In this document: positions 24,548 through 32,444 of the stretch, piece by piece
How positions within the stretch are numbered: position 1 is the first letter of the stretch
Layout: each line of letters starts with the position of its first letter
Origin: JADJRH01 sp046351455
GTDB taxonomy: Bacteria; Myxococcota_A; Polyangia; Polyangiales; Polyangiaceae
Assembly (NCBI GenBank): GCA_046351455.1
Contig: JAXLYM010000004.1
Span: 434,001 to 498,000, forward strand
DNA: 64,000 nt
Direction of reading: 5' to 3'
Program-made: the position numbers and the translations under genes
The notes under the pieces: model-generated
Seen by the model: only the letters and a program-made list of their open reading frames with translations
Database searches by the model: none
What the model was told of the DNA's origin: nothing

Positions 24548-26320
24548 CTACTTCAGATCGAGGCCGCGACCGCGCGCGCGGACGTACTTCGTGAGGAGGT
24601 CGAGATCGTCGCGCGACAGCTCCTCGGCGAAGGCCGGCATGTGGCCCTTCACGCGCTCGTCGTCGAGCGCCTTCTCGCGGTACGTGGACTTGCTCGCGGG
24701 GTTCTCGATCTGCGCGCGGACCCACGCGTAGCTGCCGAAGCCCGAGAGCTCCGGTGCGAGCTCGTTCGAGCCGTCGTCGCCCTTGCCCTTGTAGAGGTGG
24801 CACATCGTGCAGCGCTTCGCGACGATGTCCTCTCCGGCCTTGCGCTTCGCCTCGTCGATCTGCGCGGGCGGCTGATCCGAGGGGTCGCGGCCCTCGGCGA
24901 AGAGGAACTCCGCGACCGCGTCCATGTCGGCCTTCGCCATCGGCTTCCACTCGGCGTCGGCGCCCTCCGGCTTCACGTCCATCGAGGGCATGTTGCCTTT
25001 GTACGAGGTGTTGCCGAAGAGGTCGGCGTGATCCGGCTCGTGCAGGACGCGAAGGATCCACTCGCGCGTGGACCACTTCGCGAGCGCGGGCGCCGTGGCC
25101 TTCTTCTGCTCGCCCGGCTTCTGCTCGACCTGCGCGGCGTCGTCGGGGCCGAGCGTGTGGCAGCTCGAGCACGAGGCGCGGAACACCTCGCGGCCGCGCC
25201 ATTTGACGTCCTTGCGGAACATCGCGAGCGGTCCCTCGGGCGGGACGCCCTTCTCGTTCGCGATGCGCAAGGCCACGTCGCGGCGCTCGTCGGCGGCGGC
25301 CATCGCCTTCTGGAAGGCCGGATCCGCGGCGTCGTTCGAGCGCGCCATGCGGCCCAGGATCCCCGCGACGAGCAGCCCCACGAGCAGCGGAGCGAACAGC
25401 GCGACGCGCTTGCCGATCGCGATCTGACGCGATTTGCCGGCGACGAACGGCACCGCGACGAGCCACGCGCCGAGCGCCGCCGGAGCGAGGCTCGTGCCCC
25501 AGAACTCCATCGCGCCGTGGAAGTAGTGGCGGAGCTGGTAGAGCGACATGAAGAACCACTCGGGCCGCGCCGGGTAATCACCGTTCGGATCCGCGGGGCC
25601 GGAGAGCGGCGCGCCGTGATCCATCGACGCGAGGACGATCACGACCGTGAGCACCACGGTGCCGAGCACGAGGTCGCGGAGCGTCTGCTCGGGTCCCTTC
25701 GCGAACACGCGGCCCTCGGCCTTCGCGTCGTCCTCGGAGCGGCGGCGCTCCCACCACAAGAGCGCGATGAACAGGATCGGCAGCGCGACGACGTGCAGCG
25801 AGTAGAAGCGCGTCAGCGAGAGCGCGCCCCAGTCCTTGCCGCCCTGGATCAGCTTCGCGAGCTCGGCGCCGCCCGGGCCCATCGCGACGATGTTCGTCTC
25901 GACCTTGCGCGCCCAGTAGCCGAGCTCGTCCCACGGCAAGAGGTGCCCCGTGACCGAGAGGCCGAGCACCGCCGGGATCAGGCCGAGCGTGAGGAAGTAG
26001 GTCCACTTGCGGCGGCCGGTGTAGTCGCCCGCGAGCATCTTCACCGCGACGTAGACGACGCTCATCACGAGCATCGTGTGCGACGCATAGTGGTGCACGC
26101 CGCGCACGAGCCAGCCCATCGGCTCTTTATACGAGGCGTAGTGCACGCTCGCCCACGCCTGCTGCGGCGACGGCACGTACAGCGTCATGAGCAGCGCGCC
26201 GCTGACGAGCATGACGCCCATCAGGATCGCCATCGCGCCGGAGAGCGCGCGCAGGAAGCTCGGCGCGTACGGATCGAGCTGGCGATCGAGCGCGGATTTC
26301 GGAGCCGATGTGTCGGCCAT
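24548..26320 (-). CDS. Cytochrome b fused to a dihaem cytochrome c domain (bc-type quinol oxidoreductase)
   Basis: A 590-residue fusion. Residues about 1-345 form a cytochrome b of b6/subunit-IV type with helices B and D, GHLLPWDELGYWA and the quinol-site PEWFF. The C-terminal part carries two c-haem sites, C384-S-S-C387-H388 and C504-T-M-C507-H508. The P-side haem ligands are present (H76 in RGVHHYASH and H176 in FYSLHVVALP). By alignment with b6, the N-side partners fall on Tyr90 and Glu191, so the second b haem may be missing. It follows the Rieske gene by two bases, with GGAGG before the ATG. The pair should make a menaquinol:cytochrome c-type complex in the inner membrane. Confidence 0.88.
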   Translation of the reverse strand: MADTSAPKSALDRQLDPYAPSFLRALSGAMAILMGVMLVSGALLMTLYVPSPQQAWASVHYASYKEPMGWLVRGVHHYASHTMLVMSVVYVAVKMLAGDYTGRRKWTYFLTLGLIPAVLGLSVTGHLLPWDELGYWARKVETNIVAMGPGGAELAKLIQGGKDWGALSLTRFYSLHVVALPILFIALLWWERRRSEDDAKAEGRVFAKGPEQTLRDLVLGTVVLTVVIVLASMDHGAPLSGPADPNGDYPARPEWFFMSLYQLRHYFHGAMEFWGTSLAPAALGAWLVAVPFVAGKSRQIAIGKRVALFAPLLVGLLVAGILGRMARSNDAADPAFQKAMAAADERRDVALRIANEKGVPPEGPLAMFRKDVKWRGREVFRASCSSCHTLGPDDAAQVEQKPGEQKKATAPALAKWSTREWILRVLHEPDHADLFGNTSYKGNMPSMDVKPEGADAEWKPMAKADMDAVAEFLFAEGRDPSDQPPAQIDEAKRKAGEDIVAKRCTMCHLYKGKGDDGSNELAPELSGFGSYAWVRAQIENPASKSTYREKALDDERVKGHMPAFAEELSRDDLDLLTKYVRARGRGLDLK

Positions 26321-26322
26321 GA

Positions 26323-26886
26323 TCAGACCTCCACCTTCTCGGCCGTGGCCATCCGGAATTTCTTGAAGTCGACGAGCACCCAGCCGTCGTCGACCTTCGT
26401 CTTCAGCGTGTCGAGCGGGCGCGGGCTCGGGCCCTTCTCGCACTTGCCATCCTTGGAGAAGACGGAGTCGTGGCACGGGCAGTAGAAGGTGCCGCCCGGC
26501 TTCGACGTGACGGAGCAGCCGAGGTGCGGGCACACGACGCTGATGCAGAACACGTCCGCGCCGCGCTTCACGAGCCACACGGAGCCGAGCTCCTTCGTCT
26601 CCGTGAGGAACGCGTCGCGCTCTTCGGCGACGAGCGTGACGCGCACGGGCTCATCAGGACGCAGGCGATCGAGGCGGATCGCGCGGACCCAACGCTCCTT
26701 GCCGCCGCCCGCGTCGTCGAGCAGCGGCGCGAGCGCGAAGCGCGCTGCAGGCACGGCGGCCGCGCCGCCGAGGCCCACGCCTCCGGCCAGGGTCAACATC
26801 TTGAGAGCGCTGCGTCTCGAAGCGTCGGCCGGCGCATCGGCTGGGCGGGGCGCGCTCGCATCGTCGGTGGTGTCTTTGTTGCTCAT
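26323..26886 (-). CDS. Rieske [2Fe-2S] protein of a bc-type complex
   Basis: A 187-residue protein. An N-terminal twin-arginine signal (SRRSALKMLTLAGG) with one helix anchors it, and the Rieske domain has both cluster boxes, C119-P-H121-L-G-C124 and C136-P-C138-H139-D-S. It carries electrons from quinol to the c haems. Translation is likely coupled to the cytochrome b gene, whose ATG starts two bases after its stop. It is divergent from the Omp85 gene with a 76-base shared upstream region. Confidence 0.93.
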   Translation of the reverse strand: MSNKDTTDDASAPRPADAPADASRRSALKMLTLAGGVGLGGAAAVPAARFALAPLLDDAGGGKERWVRAIRLDRLRPDEPVRVTLVAEERDAFLTETKELGSVWLVKRGADVFCISVVCPHLGCSVTSKPGGTFYCPCHDSVFSKDGKCEKGPSPRPLDTLKTKVDDGWVLVDFKKFRMATAEKVEV

Positions 26887-26962
26887 CGGTGCTCGTGAGT
26901 GGATCGGCGCGAGGTGAACGGCTCGCTCGCCTCGGCGGGAGTAACGTACCGCACTCGCCGTG

Positions 26963-29194
26963 ATGGTTCGTCATTGCACGCGTCGTTTCCTTCGGATCTT
27001 GACCCTCGCGCCGTCGGTGCTCGCCCTCGCGACGCCCGCCTTCGTCGTCGGGTGCGGTCCACGGCCGGCGTGCAGCCCCACCGACGCGAAGGGCTGCATC
27101 ATCGACAAAGTCCGCATTTTGCAGCACCCGGCGAGCGGTGAGCGCGAACAGGTCGGCGGCGGCGATGTGGCGAGTCGCCTCGCGACGGCGGAGAGCTCGC
27201 TCCTCGTAACGAAAACGACAGTCGACATCTTTCGCGAGAAGGGCCCGCTATTCTTTCGCTACGAGCGCTTCGATCGGCTCGTGCTGGAGCGCGATCTCCT
27301 GCGGGTGGAGCGGTACTACCGCGCGCGCGGCTTCTACGAGGCGCGCGTGCGCGCCGGGCGCGTGATCCGGAGCGGCGCGAGCACCGTCACCGTGGAGATC
27401 GAGGTCGACGAGGGCCCGCCGACGCGGCTCGCGAAGGTCACCGTCGACGCGGCGGATCCCGCGGCGCCGCTGCCGAAAGAGCCTGCGGATCTCGCGGACG
27501 CGATCGTCGAGGCGCGCGAAGGGCTCGCGATCGGATCGCCGCTCGACGAGGACCAGCTCGAAGAGGCGAAGAAGCGCGTCACGCGGGCGCTCACGGATCG
27601 CGGGTTCGCGTACGCGGAGGTGGCGGCGCGCGCGGTGGTGGATCTCGCGACGCACAGCGCGAGCGTCGCGTTCACGATCAGCGCGGGGCCGCCGTGCACG
27701 TTCGGCGCGGTGACGATCGAGGGGCTCGGCGATCTGCCGGAGGCGCCTCTGCGCGCGGCGCTCGGGTTTCAGCGCGGGCAGCCGTTCTCCACGGCGCGCA
27801 TCGACGAGGGGCAGACGGCGCTCGCGGACTTCGGGGTGCTGAGCTCGATCCAGGTGCAGGTGATGCGCGCGCCCGCGGGGGCGCCGCCGGATCCGTCGGT
27901 GCCGGTGCGGTTCCTCGTGCAGCCTGCGTCGCTACGATCGGTCCAGGTCGGCGGCGGCGCGGAGGTCGGCGGGCGCGTGCAGACGCACCTCGTCGGCTCG
28001 TGGGAGCACAAGAATTTCCTCGGCGGGCTGCGGCGTCTCGCGCTCGGCGCGCGCGCGGGCGTCGTGTTCTACCCGCTGCAGCTCACGAGCTGGGACGCGA
28101 AGGTGCGTCCGATCCCGGACATCCGCACCCAGATCGAGCTCACGCAGCCGGCGTTCCTGGAGCTGCGCACACGCGGCTCGGCGCGGCTCGAGGTGAACTT
28201 CTACCAGCCGGAAGCGGCGTACACCGCGGCCGGCCCCAGCACGCAGAAGCTCTACGAGAACCTGGAGGTGCGCGGCGTCGTCGGCCTCGACCGGCCGTTC
28301 TGGCGATCGCGGATCCGGCTCGGCACGGCGTGGAACGCGCAGTACCTCGCGCCGATCGGCGTGTGGGGCACGTCGGTGCCGAGCGGGTTCTCGCCGTTGT
28401 TCCTGACGTACGGGGAGCTGCGCGCGGCGCTGGATCTCCGCCTCGACAAGGACGACAAGCGCTCCAGCGTGGAGCCGCACAAGGGCATGTACGCGGGCGC
28501 CACGGTGCAGCTCGCGGGCATCTTCCCGGACGACGGGTTCGATCTGCGCATCCAGCCGGAGGTGCGCGGGTACGCGCCGATCGGGCGCGACGTGACGCTC
28601 GCGCTGCGGCTCGCGGGCGGGCTCCTGTTCCCGATCAACTACGGCTCGCGGATCCTGGATCCGACGCAGAAATGCGTGTCGGGCGACACGCCGTGCGAGA
28701 ACGCGGAGTCGCGCGACGTGCAGATCATGCAGCTCCGCGGCTTCTACTCGGGCGGCGTGAATTCGAACCGCGGGTACGGGTACAACGGCGTGAACCCGCA
28801 GGCGAAGGTGCCTTCGTTGTTCATCGATCCGAAGGACAACATCCCGGTGCCGGTCGGCGGTCGGTGGATGTGGAACGCGTCGCTGGAGCTGCGTTTCCCG
28901 ATCTACGACAGCTTCGGCGCGTCGGTGTTCGCGGACGCGAGCGACGTGTGGAACGGCGACGAGCTGAAGCCGGACGGGACGATCGGCCCGCACGTGTTCG
29001 CGCCGCACCTCTCGCCGGGCTTCGGCTTGCGGTACGCGACGCCGATCGGCCCCGCGCGGCTCGACCTCGGCTTCCGCGTGCCGTGCGCGCAGCGGATCGA
29101 TCGGTGCCGCGAGTACTCCGTGGCGCTCGGCGGCCAGCCGCGCCCCCTCGGCATCCCCGTGTACGTCGCGATCGCGATCGGCGAAGCCTTTTGA
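26963..29194 (+). CDS. Omp85-superfamily outer membrane protein (BamA/TamA-like) with a lipobox
   Basis: A 743-residue protein. The N-terminal signal ends FVVGCGP, a fair lipobox, so the N-terminus may be lipidated. POTRA-like segments follow (for example VERYYRARGFYEARVRAG and RALTDRGFAYAEVAARAVVD, then DFGVLSSIQVQV). The C-terminal ~400 residues form the beta-barrel, with GGLRRLALGARAGVVFYPL, LRGFYSGGVNSNRGYGYNG and a C-terminal Phe. This is the layout of outer membrane protein insertion or translocation factors. It is shorter than BamA, and a TamA-type or specialised role is possible. ATG at 26963 is chosen over GTG at 26960. Confidence 0.85.
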   Translation: MVRHCTRRFLRILTLAPSVLALATPAFVVGCGPRPACSPTDAKGCIIDKVRILQHPASGEREQVGGGDVASRLATAESSLLVTKTTVDIFREKGPLFFRYERFDRLVLERDLLRVERYYRARGFYEARVRAGRVIRSGASTVTVEIEVDEGPPTRLAKVTVDAADPAAPLPKEPADLADAIVEAREGLAIGSPLDEDQLEEAKKRVTRALTDRGFAYAEVAARAVVDLATHSASVAFTISAGPPCTFGAVTIEGLGDLPEAPLRAALGFQRGQPFSTARIDEGQTALADFGVLSSIQVQVMRAPAGAPPDPSVPVRFLVQPASLRSVQVGGGAEVGGRVQTHLVGSWEHKNFLGGLRRLALGARAGVVFYPLQLTSWDAKVRPIPDIRTQIELTQPAFLELRTRGSARLEVNFYQPEAAYTAAGPSTQKLYENLEVRGVVGLDRPFWRSRIRLGTAWNAQYLAPIGVWGTSVPSGFSPLFLTYGELRAALDLRLDKDDKRSSVEPHKGMYAGATVQLAGIFPDDGFDLRIQPEVRGYAPIGRDVTLALRLAGGLLFPINYGSRILDPTQKCVSGDTPCENAESRDVQIMQLRGFYSGGVNSNRGYGYNGVNPQAKVPSLFIDPKDNIPVPVGGRWMWNASLELRFPIYDSFGASVFADASDVWNGDELKPDGTIGPHVFAPHLSPGFGLRYATPIGPARLDLGFRVPCAQRIDRCREYSVALGGQPRPLGIPVYVAIAIGEAF

Positions 29195-29205
29195 AGTGTC
29201 ATTAC

Positions 29206-29278
29206 GCCCCCTCCCTTCGCGAACGAAGAGAGCGATTTGGGAGGGGCGGACGCGCGTCAGCGCGGCCGGGGGTGGGCA
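29206..29278 (+). repeat. Dispersed intergenic hairpin repeat, copy 3
   Basis: Begins GCCCCCTCCCTTCGCGAACG, has GAGCGATTTGGGAGGGGCGG and ends CCGGGGGTGGGCA. It is nearly identical to copy 2 at 9521-9594. It sits 12 bases after the Omp85 stop, between two convergent genes, where its hairpin could also act as a terminator. Confidence 0.75.
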
Positions 29279-29281
29279 ACC

Positions 29282-29710
29282 TCAGTCACTCTCGTCTTCG
29301 ATGTCGAAGTCGCGCTTCGCTCGGAGGCCGATCGCGGTGGCGCAGCGGTCGCACAGGACCGGCTCGTCGAAGCGGACCTCCGCGCCGCGCGTCGTGAGGA
29401 GGATGCCGCGGCCCGCAGGTTCTCCCTCCACGACCTCGTCGCACGCGTCGCAGCGCAGCTCCCGCGCGCCGAGGCCGTCGCGTTGTCGAGCGAGCGCCGC
29501 GTCTGCGTAGGCGTCGATCGCGATCGCCACCACGTGAGAGTGCGGCGCGCTCGGCGGAGCGTCCTCGTCGAACGACGGGACGGCGTAGATCCTGGGGCTC
29601 TTCGATGCTTCGATCGCCACGGACACCTCGGTACCAAGACGCGCCGCGATCCCTTCGAGGGCAGCGCGTCCGGACTTCGGAATGTAGCGGAGAGAGGGAG
29701 AGATCGCCAC
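29282..29710 (-). CDS. Hypothetical protein with a possible zinc ribbon
   Basis: A 142-residue soluble protein. Near the C-terminus two Cys pairs, C-D-A-C and C-D-R-C about 30 residues apart, suggest a small zinc-binding module. No family is recognised. The GTG at 29708-29710 is chosen because GAGAGG lies eight bases upstream and the upstream gene ends at 29736; a longer ATG start at 29761 would overlap that gene. It probably forms the tail of the operon headed by the Fe-S protein. Confidence 0.5.
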   Translation of the reverse strand: MAISPSLRYIPKSGRAALEGIAARLGTEVSVAIEASKSPRIYAVPSFDEDAPPSAPHSHVVAIAIDAYADAALARQRDGLGARELRCDACDEVVEGEPAGRGILLTTRGAEVRFDEPVLCDRCATAIGLRAKRDFDIEDESD

Positions 29711-29735
29711 GCGGGCGACCTCTCGGCGGGATCGC

Positions 29736-32210
29736 TCAGGCGGACGTGTTCGCGGCCTCACGCGCGGCCGGGGCGGCGCGCGGCGGGTCCTGCGGCATGG
29801 CGGCGCGGACGCCCCACACCTTGTCGAGGGCGCAGCTCTCTTCGAGGAGCTCCACCACGTCGAGCTGGCGGATCTCGTCCTCTTTGCCGTGCGCCTTCAG
29901 GCCGTCGGTGATCATCGTCTGGCAGAAGGGGCAGCCCGTCGCGATCGTCTTCGCCTCGCTCTGCAGGAGCTGCAGCGTGCGCTTCACGTTCACGCGGTCC
30001 TTGTTCTGCTCCTCCATCCACATCTGAGCGCCGCCGGCGCCGCAGCAGAGGCCCTTGTCCTTGCTCGCGCCCTCCGCGGCCTCCACGAGGATCACGCCCG
30101 GGATCGCCTTCAGGATCTCGCGCGGGTGATCGTAGATGCCGTTGTAGCGGCCGAGGTAGCAGGAGTCGTGGAAGACGAGCTTGCCCTCCACCTTCTTGCG
30201 CGGGACGAGCTTCTTCTCCGCGACGAGGCCGAGCAGGTAGTCGGTGTGGTGCACGACCTCGAACTTCGCGCCGAAGTCGGGGTACTCGTTCTTCAGCGTG
30301 TTGAAGCAGTGCGGGCACGTCGTGAGGATCTTCTTCACGCCGCCCTGCTCTTTGTAGCCGTTGAGCGTCGCGGCGTTCTGCTCCGCGAGCATCGCGAACA
30401 GGTACTCGTTGCCGGCGCGGCGCGCGGGATCGCCCGTGCACGTCTCTTCCTGGCCGAGGATCGCGAAGTCGACGCCCGCGGCCTTGAGGAGCTTCGCCGT
30501 GGAGCGCGCGATCTTCTTCGCGCGGTCGTCGTAGCTCGCGGCGCAGCCGACCCAGTAGAGGACCTCCGCCGTCGGGTGCTCCGCCATCGTCGGGACGCCG
30601 AGGCCCTCGGCCCAGTTGCCGCGATCGATGCGCGCGAGGTTCCACGGGTTGCCGTTCACCTCGATCGCCTGGAACACGTTCGCGAGCTCCGCCGGGAATT
30701 CGCCCTTCACGAGGACGAGGTTGCGGCGCATGTTCACGATCTTGTCGACGTAGCTGATCATCACCGGGCACTGCTCCTCGCAGGCGCGGCACGTCGTGCA
30801 GGCCCAGAGGACGTCGGGGTGGATGATGTTCGGCACGAGATCGACCGGCGCGGTCGCGACCTCGGGGATCGGGATCGGGTTCTCGGGATAGACCGGCTCG
30901 TGGTGGCCGTGATCGTCGTGCCCGTGGCCGTGATCGTCGTGCCCGTGATCGTCGTGCCCGTGGCCGTGATCGTCGTGCCCGTGGCCGTGATCGTCGTGCC
31001 CGTGATCGTCGCCGTGGCCTTCGCCGTGCGCGTGATCGTCGTGGTGCGCGTGGCCGTCGTCGACGAGGCCCGCGGGGCCGCCCGGACGGTTGAGCAGCTC
31101 GTGCTCGCGGCCGTACAGGTGGTCGCGGAGGTTGAGCGTCAGCATCTTCGGGCTGAGCATCTTGCCGGTCTTGTGCGCGGGGCAGTTGTCCGAGCAGCGA
31201 CCGCACTCGGTGCACGTGTAGAAGTCGAGGATCGCCTTCCACGTGAAGTGCTCGATGCGCGCGACGCCGACGGGCTCCGCCTTCTCCGGCTCCTCCGCGG
31301 CCTTCATCACCATCTCGCCGATCGCCTCGGAATTCGCAGCCAGCAGAGGCAGGCGGCCGGGCGGGTTGATGTCGCGCGTGAAGACGTTCGGGATGCTCGT
31401 GATGATGTGGAAGTGCTTCGAGTGCGGGAGCAGGTTCGCGAACACGAGCACGAGCGACGAGTGGAGCCAGAAGCCGAGGTGCGCGAACAGGACGAGGTTC
31501 TGCGGGCCGCCCTTCTCGAAGAGCCACGCGAAGAACGAGCCGGCCGGGTTCGGGAAGAAGCGCCAGCCGATCTTCGCCTCCTCGCCCGTGACGGGGCCGA
31601 GGTGCGCGGTCACCACCTGCACGCGCTGGCACAGCGTCTCGCTCAGCTCCGAGCACGCGGCGCCCGCGTACTTCGCGTGGAGCACCTCGGACGCGCCGTC
31701 GTACATCATGTCGGCGATCATCATCGTGAGGATGATCGCGAGGATGAGGACGCCCTCACCCGACAGCGTCATGCGCTTCTCGGCCTTGACGACGCGGAAG
31801 TAGAGGAACACCAGCGCGCCGAAGACGACGAGCGATCCGAAGACGTCCTTCAGGAACTCGTAGATGTTGCCGAGCGGGACGGGGCCGACGAGCGGAAGAT
31901 CCGCCGGCTGCGGCCCGAGGATCCAGAGGTTGAACTCGGGATCGAAGCCGCGGCCCCACAGCATCAGCGACCGGAGGAGGAGCACCAGGAAGCCGAGGAA
32001 GATCGCCTTGTGGGCGAGCCCGGCCAGCGGGTAGTTCCCCATCTTCTTCTGGACGAACGCGTAGATGTACGTGCCCTTGAGGCGCTCGAAGATGTTGTCC
32101 GTCCGATCTTCGGAACGGCCCACCTTGAGGAGCTGCCACTTGCGGTTCGCGCTCCAGGCGAACGCTGCGGTCAGCCCAACGAGCAGCGTGAGCATCCAGG
32201 TCGGGTTCAT
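29736..32210 (-). CDS. Membrane HdrD/GlpC-type (Fe-S) oxidoreductase with His/Asp-rich insert
   Basis: An 824-residue protein. The N-terminal ~270 residues form a membrane domain with several helices, similar in layout to nitrate-reductase gamma-like anchors. Two 4Fe-4S motifs follow, C333-T-E-C-G-R-C-S-D-N-C-P and C471-T-T-C-R-A-C-E-E-Q-C-P. The C-terminus has two CCG-type domains (TCPHCFNTLKNEYP; HDSCYLGRYNGIY, then GLCCGAGG; ATGCPFCQTM). Such proteins move electrons between the quinone pool and soluble or flavin partners. Between the two clusters (residues about 380-437) is a HGHDD repeat insert. The ATG at 32208-32210 is used; a longer start adds no recognised sequence. Confidence 0.85.
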   Translation of the reverse strand: MNPTWMLTLLVGLTAAFAWSANRKWQLLKVGRSEDRTDNIFERLKGTYIYAFVQKKMGNYPLAGLAHKAIFLGFLVLLLRSLMLWGRGFDPEFNLWILGPQPADLPLVGPVPLGNIYEFLKDVFGSLVVFGALVFLYFRVVKAEKRMTLSGEGVLILAIILTMMIADMMYDGASEVLHAKYAGAACSELSETLCQRVQVVTAHLGPVTGEEAKIGWRFFPNPAGSFFAWLFEKGGPQNLVLFAHLGFWLHSSLVLVFANLLPHSKHFHIITSIPNVFTRDINPPGRLPLLAANSEAIGEMVMKAAEEPEKAEPVGVARIEHFTWKAILDFYTCTECGRCSDNCPAHKTGKMLSPKMLTLNLRDHLYGREHELLNRPGGPAGLVDDGHAHHDDHAHGEGHGDDHGHDDHGHGHDDHGHGHDDHGHDDHGHGHDDHGHHEPVYPENPIPIPEVATAPVDLVPNIIHPDVLWACTTCRACEEQCPVMISYVDKIVNMRRNLVLVKGEFPAELANVFQAIEVNGNPWNLARIDRGNWAEGLGVPTMAEHPTAEVLYWVGCAASYDDRAKKIARSTAKLLKAAGVDFAILGQEETCTGDPARRAGNEYLFAMLAEQNAATLNGYKEQGGVKKILTTCPHCFNTLKNEYPDFGAKFEVVHHTDYLLGLVAEKKLVPRKKVEGKLVFHDSCYLGRYNGIYDHPREILKAIPGVILVEAAEGASKDKGLCCGAGGAQMWMEEQNKDRVNVKRTLQLLQSEAKTIATGCPFCQTMITDGLKAHGKEDEIRQLDVVELLEESCALDKVWGVRAAMPQDPPRAAPAAREAANTSA
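30901..31062 (-). repeat. 21-base repeats encoding HGHDD units inside the Fe-S protein gene
   Basis: A near-perfect tandem repeat with period 21 (and 12-base shortened units) encodes D-D-H-G-H-G-H repeats. The sequence lies between codons for the two 4Fe-4S motifs. The DNA repeat suggests the copy number is variable. The peptide should bind divalent metals. Confidence 0.8.
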
Positions 32211-32444
32211 GCGAAGGGATTCTCCGGAGATCGGCGAGCTCTTCCCGGACCGTTCCAGGTTAGTCACCGGGGCGGGCGTCCTCGATCCGCCGGGGAAAGG
32301 CCCGACGCTGAGAAAGCCCGGCGGGTTTTTAGGTCGACCCGTGCCCGTCCGTCAACCGCAGCGAATGCGCGCTTCCATCGATCGGAGGACCCCGAACCGG
32401 CGACGGACGGCCGGCGGTCGTTTTTGGTAGACTGACCGATCCGA

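Noticed and set aside
22271..26485. 1404-codon + strand frame opposite phoR, phoB and cytochrome b
   Set aside because: Antisense shadow of recognised genes; no start site or family.
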